Shown: in pieces, positions 36,691-45,210 of the stretch | How the letters are laid out: each line of letters opens with the position of its first letter | Numbering within the stretch: the first letter of the stretch is position 1 | Assembly (NCBI RefSeq): GCF_000423525.1 | Contig: NZ_AUID01000002.1 | Location: 111,649 to 175,648, forward strand | Source: Proteocatella sphenisci DSM 23131 | GTDB taxonomy: Bacteria > Bacillota > Clostridia > Peptostreptococcales > Filifactoraceae | DNA length: 64,000 bases | Reading direction: 5' to 3' | Program-made: the position numbers and the translations under genes | The notes under the pieces: generated by a model | Seen by the model: the letters and a program-made list of their open reading frames with translations, nothing else | Database searches by the model: none | Told to the model about the DNA's origin: nothing

Positions 36691-37158
36691 TTATGCTGTT
36701 TTAGCTACAATTGTCTCTCCACCTACATTAATTGTAACCGTATATCCAGATGCAGCTACATATACAAGTTTGTCAATTTTCCCATCTGCAGTAGCTGTAT
36801 CAGTAATTGTAACTTTTGCTCCATTCAAATCCTTGCCTACCATCTTTTCGAATTTCGTAGCAAGTTTAGATTCCGGAGTTCCTGTTCCAATTGTATATAG
36901 AGTTTTTAGCGCTATCGTCTCCGAACCAGCTTTTGTCGCATCACCTGTCGCAGTTTCTTCTGTAACAACGGACTGCGCTGCAACATAAGCCGCTCTAGCA
37001 TTTGCTATCTCAGACTTGCCTTTTGCATCCTCAACAAATCCTATCATAGTTGGTATCGATGCTGCTGCAAGTACTGCAAGGATTACAAGTACTACGATGA
37101 TCTCTACAAGCGTGAAACCTTTTTTGTTTTTCTTTAAATTGTTTTTTAAGTTTTTCAT
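36691..37158 (-). CDS. pilA: Major type IV pilin PilA
   Basis: 155 residues. Leader MKNLKNNLKKNKKG followed by FTLVEIIVVLVILAVLAAASIPTMIGFVEDA, with Glu5 and the usual kinked helix. The globular domain is Ala/Thr/Val-rich, lacks cysteines, and is compact, as in clostridial major pilins. AGAGGGG is the RBS. It has its own leader with a c-di-GMP riboswitch and is followed by a terminator, so it is a separately controlled unit inside the locus, consistent with being the major subunit. Confidence 0.93.
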   Translation of the reverse strand: MKNLKNNLKKNKKGFTLVEIIVVLVILAVLAAASIPTMIGFVEDAKGKSEIANARAAYVAAQSVVTEETATGDATKAGSETIALKTLYTIGTGTPESKLATKFEKMVGKDLNGAKVTITDTATADGKIDKLVYVAASGYTVTINVGGETIVAKTA

Positions 37159-37257
37159 TAGTCTATTCCCCTCTTTTTCCGTAAAATTAATAATTTCATT
37201 TACAATTCACAAGATAACTCGCCCTTTTATTTTGTGATATAGTCGTAAATACTTACG

Positions 37258-37332
37258 GCAACTGGCTGTCATGGCTTTCGCTTTAGACCCTATAGCTTTG
37301 CGTAACAGGTTTTCACCTGATTTGCGGGTTGC
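37258..37332 (-). promoter_or_regulatory. GEMM-I (c-di-GMP-I) riboswitch before pilA
   Basis: Read on the minus strand. P1 is GCAAC (37332-37328) paired with GTTGC (37262-37258). The P2 hairpin CAGGT-GAAA-ACCTG (37319-37306) has a GNRA loop. The conserved core ACGCAAAGC, the receptor-side GGGTCTAAAG and ATGACAGCC all match the GEMM-I consensus. The G before CAAA corresponds to the ligand-contacting G20, favouring c-di-GMP over cGAMP. No terminator follows within the 100-nt platform. CCGTAA (37258-37253), which abuts P1, is complementary to TTACGG (37184-37179) just before the SD, so translation or RNA stability may be the output. Confidence 0.9.
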
Positions 37333-37390
37333 AGGCTCAATTGAGACCTGCTTTATATAATAAGCTTAGCTTACGTATATCGTTTTGATT

Positions 37391-38443
37391 TTAGCCTAAC
37401 ATCTGAAAGAATTCATTTTTGTCGCTGGCTTTTTTTAGTGCTTCGTCCATAGTTACTTTGTTTTGCTTTACCAGTTTTGCCAGGTCTGCATTTAGAGAAC
37501 ACATTCCTTCTTTGGCTCCTGTCTGGAGCGAAGAATTTATCTGATGGCATTTGTTTTCTCTTATCAGACTCAGTACAGCATCGGTGCCAACCATTATTTC
37601 AAATGCCGGGGTTCTACCGCTTCCGTCTGCAAGTGGCAGAAGTTGCTGGGTTACTACTCCCTTTAACACTGAGGAAAGCTGGGTCCTTATCTGGCTCTGG
37701 CTATGTGATGGAAACACATCTATTATGCGGTCTATAGTGCTTGCTGCACCTGTCGTATGAAGAGTAGACAGTACAAGATGTCCTGTTTCAGCTGCGGTTA
37801 TGGCTGCTGATATGGTCTCAAGGTCTCTCATCTCTCCTACTAGTATGACGTCAGGGTCTTCTCTTAGGGCGCTCCTTAGCGCTCCTGCAAATGAATCCAC
37901 ATCAACTCCTACTTCTCTTTGGTGAACTATTGAATTCTTGTGTGTATGCAAATACTCTATCGGATCTTCGGCAGTCAGTATGTGGCATCTGCGGGTGCGA
38001 TTTATATAGTCTATCATAGCTGCCAGCGTCGTTGATTTCCCGCTTCCTGTAGGGCCGGTCACGAGGATTAGTCCTCTCGGCTCTTCTGAAAGCTTTTGGA
38101 TTACAGACGGGAGTCCCAGACTTTCAAAGGTTGGAATCTCATCGTTTAATATCCTTATAGCGCTGCACAGCTCCTTATTTTGATGATATACATTTACTCT
38201 TTGCCTCATGCCGTTTGGCAGAGTATAGCAAAAATCTATGTCTTGCGTATTATTTACTTTTTCCAATTGCTTTTCATCGAGCATGGATAGTATTATTTCT
38301 TCTATTTCAGGTTTTGTAAAGCTCAGGTCACTTACAATTATCTCTCCATTTGTTCTAAATACAGGTGGAAGCTTTGCTGTAAGATGAACGTCTGAGCATC
38401 TGCTTTTTCTGGCATACTCGATTATATCATTAATTTTTGACAT
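37391..38443 (-). CDS. pilT: Pilus retraction ATPase PilT
   Basis: 350 residues, normal PilT length. SDVHLTAKLPPVFRTNGE at the N-terminus, Walker A LVTGPTGSGKSTTLAAMID, Asp box TAEDPIEY, Walker B DPDVILVGEMRDLETI, His box TGHLVLSTLHTTGA, and a C-terminal SLIRENK close to the AIRNLIRE retraction motif. It depolymerises the pilus, driving twitching or adhesion-linked pulling. It follows pilB by 30 nt; the riboswitch leader of pilA begins about 60 nt after its stop. Confidence 0.95.
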   Translation of the reverse strand: MSKINDIIEYARKSRCSDVHLTAKLPPVFRTNGEIIVSDLSFTKPEIEEIILSMLDEKQLEKVNNTQDIDFCYTLPNGMRQRVNVYHQNKELCSAIRILNDEIPTFESLGLPSVIQKLSEEPRGLILVTGPTGSGKSTTLAAMIDYINRTRRCHILTAEDPIEYLHTHKNSIVHQREVGVDVDSFAGALRSALREDPDVILVGEMRDLETISAAITAAETGHLVLSTLHTTGAASTIDRIIDVFPSHSQSQIRTQLSSVLKGVVTQQLLPLADGSGRTPAFEIMVGTDAVLSLIRENKCHQINSSLQTGAKEGMCSLNADLAKLVKQNKVTMDEALKKASDKNEFFQMLG

Positions 38444-38473
38444 ATTTCCCCCTTTGATATTTAAGTTCTTTGT

Positions 38474-40165
38474 CTACATTCCCAGGGTAAGTGATGTTTG
38501 TCTGAGCAGTTCTTCTACAGTAGTTACGCCTTCAAGTATAAGATCTATTATGTCGTCTTTTATAAATTTAAGCTTGTTGTTGGTTCTTACATATTCATAG
38601 ATTTCGTCTGACTGACTTTTGTTTGATATCATTTTTCTTATCTCATTGTCAATTTCAAGGATTTCGTGAACCGCTATCCTGCCTTTGTAGCCTGTGTCAT
38701 TACAGTTGTGGCATCCTCGTCCTTCGTATAATGTTTTGGCTCCAGGAATAATGCTTTTTTCTATTTCTGTCGGCTCTTTTTCATATTTGCAATGCGGACA
38801 TATTTTCTTCACAAGTCTTTGCGCAACTACTCCTGCAAGAGAGTTTGCTATCATATAACTCTCTATTCCCATGTCTATCAGCCTTACTATGGTGCTTACG
38901 GCGTCATTAGTATGGATAGTTGACATTACAAGGTGACCTGTAATTGCAGCACTTACTGCTATGGCCGCTGTCTGCTCATCTCTTGTTTCTCCTACGAGGA
39001 TTACATCTGGATCCTGCCTTAAGAGTGACCTTAGTCCTGACTCAAAAGTAAGCCCAGCCAGATTGTTTACCTGTATCTGGTTTATTTTAGCCAAGTTTCG
39101 CTCAACGGGGTCTTCTATTGTACTTATATTAATAAGCTTGTCCGCCATTTTTTCAATAATCATATACAAGGTAGTGGTTTTCCCGCTCCCAGTAGGTCCT
39201 GTTATATATATTATGCCATAAGGTATTGCTAAAATTTTAGATATTTTTTTGTAATTTTCATCATTCATTCCAAACTGCCCTGGATAATCGAGTTTGGCAA
39301 CTTGAGAAAGAAATCTTAGTACCAATTTTTCGCCATATACAGTTGGAATTGTAGATACCCTTATATTGACATCCTCTCCGCCTATTCTCAGTTTAAAGTG
39401 ACCGTCTTGCGGAAGTCTTTTTTCTGCTATGTCAAGGTCTGATAGTATCTTGATTCTGGCAGTTATGGACCCAGCTATCCCTGATTCTAAGTCAAGGTAG
39501 TCGACAAGTTGTCCATCTACTCTCAGCCTTATAATGAGATGTTTTTCGAAAGGTTCAAAATGTATATCCGAAGCCCCTTCTGCATACCCCTTGAGAATAA
39601 CCGAGTTTACCAAGTTTATGATAGGCATAAGCTCATCATTTCCGTGTATCTCAAAGTCCTCTACATTTTCTATCTCATTAACTCTGTTTACAACTGAGCT
39701 ATTGGCAGCCTTGGCTGCCTTTCTTGCATCTATTTCCGAATACTTTCTATGTATATTTTCTATTATATCCGCTTTTTTTGCCATTACTATATTGCACTGA
39801 TGATTTATTATTGACTTTACGTCTTCTATTGAATAAAAATCCAGTGGATCATTTACCGCAACCGTAACCTCGTAGGCATTTTTGCTTATGGCTATTATCT
39901 TGTATTTCAGGCACAGGGCTTTTGGAATAAGTTCTACCGCCTCTATATCAACTGGAAAATTATTAAAATTTATGATGGCAATGTCAAGTCTTTTTGAAAG
40001 TGATTTGAGCAGTTGATCTTCTGTAATCATATTTAACTCAAGAAGGATTTCACCAAGTCGTTTTGATTTATCACTTTTTTGTATATCTAATGCCTGCATT
40101 ACCTGATGCTCTGATATGTAGCCTTGCTCAACCAAAATATCCCCAAGTCTTAATTTATTTTCCAT
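38474..40165 (-). CDS. pilB: Pilus extension ATPase PilB with MshEN c-di-GMP-binding motif
   Basis: 563 residues. The first 65 contain two copies of the MshEN-type motif: RLGDILVEQGYISEHQVMQA, then RLGEILLELNMITEDQLLKS. In MshE this pattern binds c-di-GMP. The ATPase core follows: Walker A ITGPTGSGKTTTLYMI, STIEDPVERNLAKINQIQVN, DPDVILVGETRDEQTA, TGHLVMSTIHTNDA, and a tetracysteine zinc site (CPHC ... CHNC). PilB powers pilus extension. It is the first gene of the locus, behind a clear promoter. Confidence 0.95.
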   Translation of the reverse strand: MENKLRLGDILVEQGYISEHQVMQALDIQKSDKSKRLGEILLELNMITEDQLLKSLSKRLDIAIINFNNFPVDIEAVELIPKALCLKYKIIAISKNAYEVTVAVNDPLDFYSIEDVKSIINHQCNIVMAKKADIIENIHRKYSEIDARKAAKAANSSVVNRVNEIENVEDFEIHGNDELMPIINLVNSVILKGYAEGASDIHFEPFEKHLIIRLRVDGQLVDYLDLESGIAGSITARIKILSDLDIAEKRLPQDGHFKLRIGGEDVNIRVSTIPTVYGEKLVLRFLSQVAKLDYPGQFGMNDENYKKISKILAIPYGIIYITGPTGSGKTTTLYMIIEKMADKLINISTIEDPVERNLAKINQIQVNNLAGLTFESGLRSLLRQDPDVILVGETRDEQTAAIAVSAAITGHLVMSTIHTNDAVSTIVRLIDMGIESYMIANSLAGVVAQRLVKKICPHCKYEKEPTEIEKSIIPGAKTLYEGRGCHNCNDTGYKGRIAVHEILEIDNEIRKMISNKSQSDEIYEYVRTNNKLKFIKDDIIDLILEGVTTVEELLRQTSLTLGM

Positions 40166-40226
40166 TACAAGATCTCCAATTCTCAGTATATATTTTGTGT
40201 TTAATTCGTTAAAAAGTATTTATCTA

Positions 40227-40255
40227 ATATTACTTGTTATAGTGCACAAAGTCAA
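40227..40255 (-). promoter_or_regulatory. Sigma-A-type promoter of pilB
   Basis: On the minus strand TTGACT (40255-40250), 17-bp spacer, TAATAT (40232-40227), about 55 nt before the start codon. A perfect palindrome lies 3 bp upstream of the -35. Confidence 0.8.
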
Positions 40256-40258
40256 TGG

Positions 40259-40280
40259 TTTTTGTTTAGCTAAACAAAAA
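40259..40280. promoter_or_regulatory. Perfect 22-bp palindrome adjoining the pilB -35
   Basis: Each half reads TTTTTGTTTAG into the centre, with no loop and no mismatch, so it is a protein-binding site and not a terminator hairpin. It ends 3 bp upstream of the pilB -35, a position typical for activator contact or repressor occlusion. The binding protein is unknown. Confidence 0.7.
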
Positions 40281-40291
40281 GATTTAGAAAT

Positions 40292-40321
40292 AAAAAAGCC
40301 AGATATATAAGTATCTGACTT
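40292..40321 (-). terminator. Terminator of the NCS2 permease gene
   Basis: Arms 40296-40305 and 40312-40321 pair over 10 bp with one wobble. On the minus strand they are followed by TTTTTTATTT. It separates the permease unit from the pilus operon. Confidence 0.85.
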
Positions 40322-40333
40322 CTTTATTTCTAT

Positions 40334-41596
40334 TTATTGATTCATCAATCCCAGTTTTTCTATAATATAGAACGAAAGGCTTATAAATACCGCTACCACA
40401 CTCGCAAGTACCATACCTCTAAGCTGGACTGAGCCAAGGTTTATTGTAAGACCGCTAAGCCCTGCTGTAAATACTACAGATGAGAGTATGAGATTTTTTG
40501 ACTGACTGTAATCTACTTTTGAATCAACAAGCAGTCTGATTCCCGAAGCTCCTATCATTCCATAAAGAAGAAAGGTTACTCCCCCTATTACGTTTCCAGG
40601 GATAGTCTGTATTATAGCTGCAAGTGGCCCAACAAATGCCATACAGATAGATAATATTGCGGCCCCAGCTATAACTCGTACACTGTATACTCCAGTAATT
40701 GCCATAACTCCAATGTTTTCTCCATAAGTCGTAGTTGGCACTCCTCCAACAAAGCCTGAAAGCATAGTTGAAAAGTTATCTGCAAATATACTTCTGTGAA
40801 GGCCTGGATCTTTTAGAAGATCTCTTCCTATTATATTACTTGTCACAACCTGGTGACTTATGTGTTCTGATGTAATTACAAGTAACACAGGCAGCATGGT
40901 AAGTCCTGCGTTAAAACTGAATTTTGGAAACTGAAACAGTGGCATTGTAAACAAGGCTGCTTCTCTTACAGGCGTAAAGTCTACCATTCCAAAAAACATA
41001 GCTGTTGCATAACCAGCTACTATAGAAATAAGTATAGGTATAATTGCAAAAAACTTTTTGAACATAACTGATCCAAACACTGCAACTCCAAGAGTCACAA
41101 GAAACACAGTCAAATCCTGTGTGCTTGAATTTTCAACCATTATATTAGCTCCTATAGCCCCACCTGCCACGGTAAGTCCAGCAAGTTCCAAACCTATAAG
41201 TGCTACTACTGGCCCCATCGCTGCGGGAGGAAGAACTATGTCTATCCACTTTATACCAAACTTATAAATTATATATGCAAGAATACATCCAAGCGCCCCT
41301 GTCGTAACAAATGCCCCCTGCGCGTATTCAAATCCCTGGTTTGCAATAATTATACTTGCAGGTCCAATAAATGCGAAACTGGATCCCAGATATGCAGGTG
41401 CCTTCCCCTTTGTTACAAATATAAACAGTAATGTACCTAATCCGTTCATCAGCAACACTATTCCCGGGTTTATTCCAAACAGAATTGGAACCAGCACTGA
41501 TGCCCCAAACATTGCAAAAGTGTGCTGAAGACTCAGTGGCAATAACATACTAAACGGTACTTTTTCTTCAACTTGAATTATTCTTTTCGTTGACAT
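40334..41596 (-). CDS. uraA: NCS2-family nucleobase permease (uracil permease-like)
   Basis: 420 residues with about 12-14 membrane segments. The start VEEKVPFSMLLPLSLQHTFAMFGASVLVPILFG and the substrate region (YLGSSFAFIGPA; VGGVPTTTYGENIGVMAITGVYS) match UraA/PyrP. A proton symporter for uracil is most likely, but xanthine transport cannot be excluded without alignment of the binding-site residues. RBS AGGAGG. No pyr genes or PyrR-type leader are nearby. It has its own promoter and terminator. Confidence 0.88.
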   Translation of the reverse strand: MSTKRIIQVEEKVPFSMLLPLSLQHTFAMFGASVLVPILFGINPGIVLLMNGLGTLLFIFVTKGKAPAYLGSSFAFIGPASIIIANQGFEYAQGAFVTTGALGCILAYIIYKFGIKWIDIVLPPAAMGPVVALIGLELAGLTVAGGAIGANIMVENSSTQDLTVFLVTLGVAVFGSVMFKKFFAIIPILISIVAGYATAMFFGMVDFTPVREAALFTMPLFQFPKFSFNAGLTMLPVLLVITSEHISHQVVTSNIIGRDLLKDPGLHRSIFADNFSTMLSGFVGGVPTTTYGENIGVMAITGVYSVRVIAGAAILSICMAFVGPLAAIIQTIPGNVIGGVTFLLYGMIGASGIRLLVDSKVDYSQSKNLILSSVVFTAGLSGLTINLGSVQLRGMVLASVVAVFISLSFYIIEKLGLMNQ

Positions 41597-41626
41597 ATGT
41601 TCCTCCTTTTTTATTTATCTCAAATC

Positions 41627-41684
41627 ATTTTAACGGAAATTAGCTCTAAATACAATACTTATTGTGAAATTTCAGCTATTTCAC
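41627..41684 (-). promoter_or_regulatory. Promoter and upstream inverted repeat of the NCS2 permease gene
   Basis: On the minus strand TTGTAT (41655-41650), 17-bp spacer, TAAAAT (41632-41627). Eight bp upstream lies the inverted repeat GTGAAAT-N7-ATTTCAC (41664-41684), a possible activator or repressor site. The remaining spacer up to 41787 shows nothing I recognise. Confidence 0.6.
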
Positions 41685-41787
41685 CTCATATCCCGAACCT
41701 TGCTCCAGGCACACTCTTGTTTTTGTTCGATTTTCCCCTTTTCCTTTTTTATAAATTGTAATTTGTAAATTAAAATACATAAATATG

Positions 41788-41816
41788 TTGACAATTTATA
41801 TAAATTATATTACGAT
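41788..41816 (+). promoter_or_regulatory. Promoter with internal palindrome, upstream of the RHH-clpB pair
   Basis: TTGACA (41788-41793), 17-bp spacer, TACGAT (41811-41816). The spacer and -35 end contain the perfect palindrome AATTTATATAAATT (41793-41806), well placed for a repressor. The predicted leader is only about 13 nt long, with the RBS GAGGTG starting almost at the transcript end. Confidence 0.65.
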
Positions 41817-41835
41817 ATTTACAAGAGGTGATATA

Positions 41836-42489
41836 ATGAAAAAAACTATGTACAGTCTCATGCTTTCAAAAAATATAATCGATGAAATAGACAGGCTCGC
41901 CTGTATTAAAAATACAAACAGATCTAATCTTATAAATCATATAATCGCAGAGCACCTTTCGCTTTATACGCCAGAGATGCATATTAAAGAAGTCTTTGAG
42001 CTTATAACTGCATCCATGAGAGATATGAATCGCTTTGTAATCCAGGAGCTTTCTTCTGATTCTATGCTCTTTATAAAAAGCTCACTTGATTACAAATACA
42101 AGCCTACCGTAAAGTACACACTGGAGCTCTATAAAAGCATGGATGTTTGTATGGGCTCTTTGAAGATACAGTTTCGAACTCAAAGTGAAATCCTTACCGG
42201 GTATCTGGATACTTTTTTCGGATTCTGGATTGATCTTGAAAAAAAGCATATCCATTCTAAATTTAACAAGGGTATTATCTCGTACAAGGTGGATCAAAAC
42301 CGCTTTGAAAGAGAGCTTATGATGCCTGAAGGCAAATGTGAAAACGAAGTTGTAAGCGAAGCCATAAGTTATTACATCGGCATGTATGACCACATTTTAA
42401 AACTATATATAAGAAATCCCGAAATGACATTGGTTGAACTTGAAGCATTATATCTGGATCAGCTTAATAATTCTATCCTTTTTATTTAG
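41836..42489 (+). CDS. Ribbon-helix-helix regulator with unknown C-terminal domain
   Basis: 217 residues from the ATG at 41836 (AGAGGTG upstream). Residues 1-45 (MKKTMYSLMLSKNIIDEIDRLACIKNTNRSNLINHIIAEHL) fit a CopG/MetJ-type ribbon-helix-helix: a beta strand, then two helices with the NRSNLI turn. The remaining 170 residues (FVIQELSSDSMLFIKSSLDYKYKPTVKYTLELY, TGYLDTFFGFWIDLEKK, FERELMMPEG) match no family I recognise. The gene precedes clpB by 30 nt on the same strand and has a palindrome in its promoter, so autoregulation and control of clpB are plausible. Confidence 0.78.
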   Translation: MKKTMYSLMLSKNIIDEIDRLACIKNTNRSNLINHIIAEHLSLYTPEMHIKEVFELITASMRDMNRFVIQELSSDSMLFIKSSLDYKYKPTVKYTLELYKSMDVCMGSLKIQFRTQSEILTGYLDTFFGFWIDLEKKHIHSKFNKGIISYKVDQNRFERELMMPEGKCENEVVSEAISYYIGMYDHILKLYIRNPEMTLVELEALYLDQLNNSILFI

Positions 42490-42519
42490 ATAAGTAGTTA
42501 AAACTAAGGAGGAGTACAA

Positions 42520-45114
42520 ATGAATACACAAAAATTTACACAAAAATCGACGCAAGCTATAATGAATGCCCAGGCTGAAGCCATCCAAAGAAACAACATG
42601 CAAGTTGAAGCAGAGCATCTTCTATTTTCTCTGCTGACACAAGAGGGTGGCCTCATCCCACGTCTTATTGAAAAGATGGGTCTCAATCTTGATTTTACGC
42701 TTAAGACTGCAGAAAATTTCATTGCAAAAATCCCTTCCGTATCAGGTCCTGGAAGAGAACAAGGAAAGGTGTATGTTTCTTCAACTGTTGAAAAAATTCT
42801 CTTAGAAGCAGAAAAACAGTCCAGTGCATTCAAAGATGAATATGTGTCTGTTGAACATATAATGCTGGCTTTTTTTGAGATCAAAAGTCAACAGATAAAA
42901 GAAATTTTTGAAAAGACTGGAATTGAAAAAATCAAGTTTCTCGAGGCCCTTAAATCGGTAAGGAGCAGCAGCAAAGTCGTAAGCGACAACCCCGAAGAAA
43001 CGTATGAAGCGCTTTCCAAATATGGATATGATCTTGTGGAAAGAGCCAGAATGCAAAAACTCGATCCTGTAATTGGACGTGATGATGAAATAAGAAATGT
43101 AATAAGGATTCTTTCAAGAAAGACAAAAAATAATCCCGTGCTTATTGGGGAACCTGGAGTAGGAAAAACTGCCATTGTCGAAGGGCTTGCAATCAGAATA
43201 CTCAAAGGCGACGTGCCTGAGGGACTTAAAGACAAGACTATTTTTTCTCTTGATATGGGATCACTCATTGCAGGGGCAAAATTTAGAGGAGAATTTGAAG
43301 AAAGACTCAAAGCCGTATTAAATGAAGTAAAAGAAAGCGAAGGACGCGTTATCCTTTTCATAGATGAGCTCCACAATATAGTAGGCGCTGGAAAAACTGA
43401 AGGAGCAATGGATGCAGGAAACCTTCTCAAACCTATGCTGGCAAGGGGAGAGCTTCACTGTATAGGGGCCACTACTCTTGATGAATACAGAAAATATATT
43501 GAAAAGGACGCAGCCCTTGAACGAAGATTCCAACCTGTTATTGCCGATGAACCAAGCGTAGAAGACACTATAACCATACTTCGTGGTCTAAAAGAAAGAT
43601 ATGAAGTGTTTCATGGTGTTTCCATCGCCGACAGTGCCCTCATAAGCGCAGCCACCCTTTCTCACAGATATATAAGCGACAGATTCCTTCCTGACAAGGC
43701 CATAGACCTTGTAGATGAAGCGTGCGCCATGATAAGAACGGAAATAGATTCCATGCCTACCGAGCTTGATGAGATTTCCAGAAAGATAATGCAGCTTGAA
43801 ATAGAAGAAGCCGCACTGAAAAAAGAATCTGATAAACTTTCCATCGAACGCCTTGCTCATACTCATAAAGAGCTTGCCGAACTAAGAGAAGATTTTAATG
43901 AGATGAAAGCAAGATGGGAAAATGAAAAAGACAGCATAAGCTCAGTACAAAAACTTAAAGAAGAAATAGGAAACATAAATGCCCAGATAGAAGCTGCAGA
44001 AAGAGCATATGACCTTGAAAAACTTGCCGAACTTAAATACGGAAAACTCCCTCAGGCAATAAGTGCACTTGAAAAAGCAGAAATCGAAAGTGAAAAATCA
44101 ACAAAAAACACTCTACTAAGAGACAGAGTTACAGAAGATGAGATTGCAAAGATTATAGCAAGGTGGACAGGTATTCCTGTTACAAAATTACTCGAAGGTG
44201 AAAGAACTAAAATACTTCACCTAGATGATATTCTTCATGAGCGCATCATAGGTCAGGACCAGGCCGTGGATAAAGTATGTGAGGCAATAATAAGGTCTCG
44301 CGCCGGAATATCAGATCCAGACAAACCAATAGGGTCCTTTCTTTTCCTTGGTCCTACTGGAGTAGGTAAAACAGAACTTGCAAAAGCTCTAGCAGAAAAC
44401 CTATTTGACGATGAAGACAATATAGTAAGAATAGATATGTCTGAATACACGGAAAAATTCAATGTATCAAGGCTTGTTGGAGCGCCTCCTGGATATGTAG
44501 GCTATGAAGAAGGTGGTCAGCTTACCGAGGCCGTAAGAAGAAAGCCTTACAGCGTTGTTTTATTTGACGAGATAGAAAAAGCTCACAGCGATGTATTTAA
44601 TATCCTTCTTCAAGTCTTAGACGACGGAAGAATAACAGACTCTCAAGGGAAAACTGTAGATTTTAAAAACACCATCATAATACTGACCTCTAATCTAGGT
44701 TCAGAGTATTTGCTCGATGGCATAGATTCTAATGGTAATATTACAGAAGAAGCTGAAAACCATGTAATGTCTCTTTTAAAGACTTCTTTCAGGCCTGAAT
44801 TTTTGAACAGACTAGATGAAATAGTATTCTACAAACCACTTACAAAACCTGAAATTGTAAAAATCGTGGAGATACTGATAAGAAAAATTCAAAAAAGACT
44901 CATCGACCAGCAACTTTTACTGACTGTAACGGATGAAGCGAAAAAATTTATTGCCGACAATGGTTATGACCCGGTCTATGGGGCAAGACCACTCAAAAGG
45001 TTTATCCAAAGCAGACTGGAGACTATGGTTGCAAGAAGGATAATTGAAGGAAGCATCTCACCTGATGGACAAATCACAGTTGATTCCGACGGCGAAAAAT
45101 TATTTGTTCGCTGA
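42520..45114 (+). CDS. clpB: ATP-dependent chaperone ClpB
   Basis: 864 residues, full-length disaggregase. N-terminal Clp domain, first AAA+ module with Walker [16 protein letters not shown] and [10 protein letters not shown], a middle coiled coil (about 395-530, with [20 protein letters not shown]), second AAA+ module with [16 protein letters not shown] and [13 protein letters not shown], then [15 protein letters not shown]. It lacks the P-loop motif for ClpP binding. It rescues aggregated protein with DnaK. AAGGAGGAG is the RBS. No CtsR heptads or CIRCE element is visible upstream; it appears to share the promoter of the RHH gene. Confidence 0.95.
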   Translation: MNTQKFTQKSTQAIMNAQAEAIQRNNMQVEAEHLLFSLLTQEGGLIPRLIEKMGLNLDFTLKTAENFIAKIPSVSGPGREQGKVYVSSTVEKILLEAEKQSSAFKDEYVSVEHIMLAFFEIKSQQIKEIFEKTGIEKIKFLEALKSVRSSSKVVSDNPEETYEALSKYGYDLVERARMQKLDPVIGRDDEIRNVIRILSRKTKNNPVLIGEPGVGKTAIVEGLAIRILKGDVPEGLKDKTIFSLDMGSLIAGAKFRGEFEERLKAVLNEVKESEGRVILFIDELHNIVGAGKTEGAMDAGNLLKPMLARGELHCIGATTLDEYRKYIEKDAALERRFQPVIADEPSVEDTITILRGLKERYEVFHGVSIADSALISAATLSHRYISDRFLPDKAIDLVDEACAMIRTEIDSMPTELDEISRKIMQLEIEEAALKKESDKLSIERLAHTHKELAELREDFNEMKARWENEKDSISSVQKLKEEIGNINAQIEAAERAYDLEKLAELKYGKLPQAISALEKAEIESEKSTKNTLLRDRVTEDEIAKIIARWTGIPVTKLLEGERTKILHLDDILHERIIGQDQAVDKVCEAIIRSRAGISDPDKPIGSFLFLGPTGVGKTELAKALAENLFDDEDNIVRIDMSEYTEKFNVSRLVGAPPGYVGYEEGGQLTEAVRRKPYSVVLFDEIEKAHSDVFNILLQVLDDGRITDSQGKTVDFKNTIIILTSNLGSEYLLDGIDSNGNITEEAENHVMSLLKTSFRPEFLNRLDEIVFYKPLTKPEIVKIVEILIRKIQKRLIDQQLLLTVTDEAKKFIADNGYDPVYGARPLKRFIQSRLETMVARRIIEGSISPDGQITVDSDGEKLFVR

Positions 45115-45161
45115 TAAATTTAAACTCGCCAAAATATTTTATACTACCATTATTTTAACTT

Positions 45162-45199
45162 AAAAAGGCTGCTGCTCAATTTTGAGCAACGGCCTTTTT
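45162..45199. terminator. Bidirectional terminator between clpB and dsdA
   Basis: AAAAAGGC...GCTCAA pairs with TTGAGC...GGCCTTTTT (45162-45179 with 45182-45199) with one wobble and one mismatch. A-run and T-run flank it, so it serves both converging genes. Confidence 0.85.
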
Positions 45200-45210
45200 A
45201 AGATTTATTT

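Noticed and set aside
41685..41787. Riboswitch or PyrR attenuator before the NCS2 permease
   Set aside because: The GC-richer stretch lies upstream of the best promoter for the permease, so it would not be transcribed with it. No purine, xanthine or PyrR-binding consensus could be matched.
42490..42519. CtsR or CIRCE element before clpB
   Set aside because: Neither the heptad pair GGTCAAA nor the CIRCE inverted repeat is present in this gap or at the RHH promoter.
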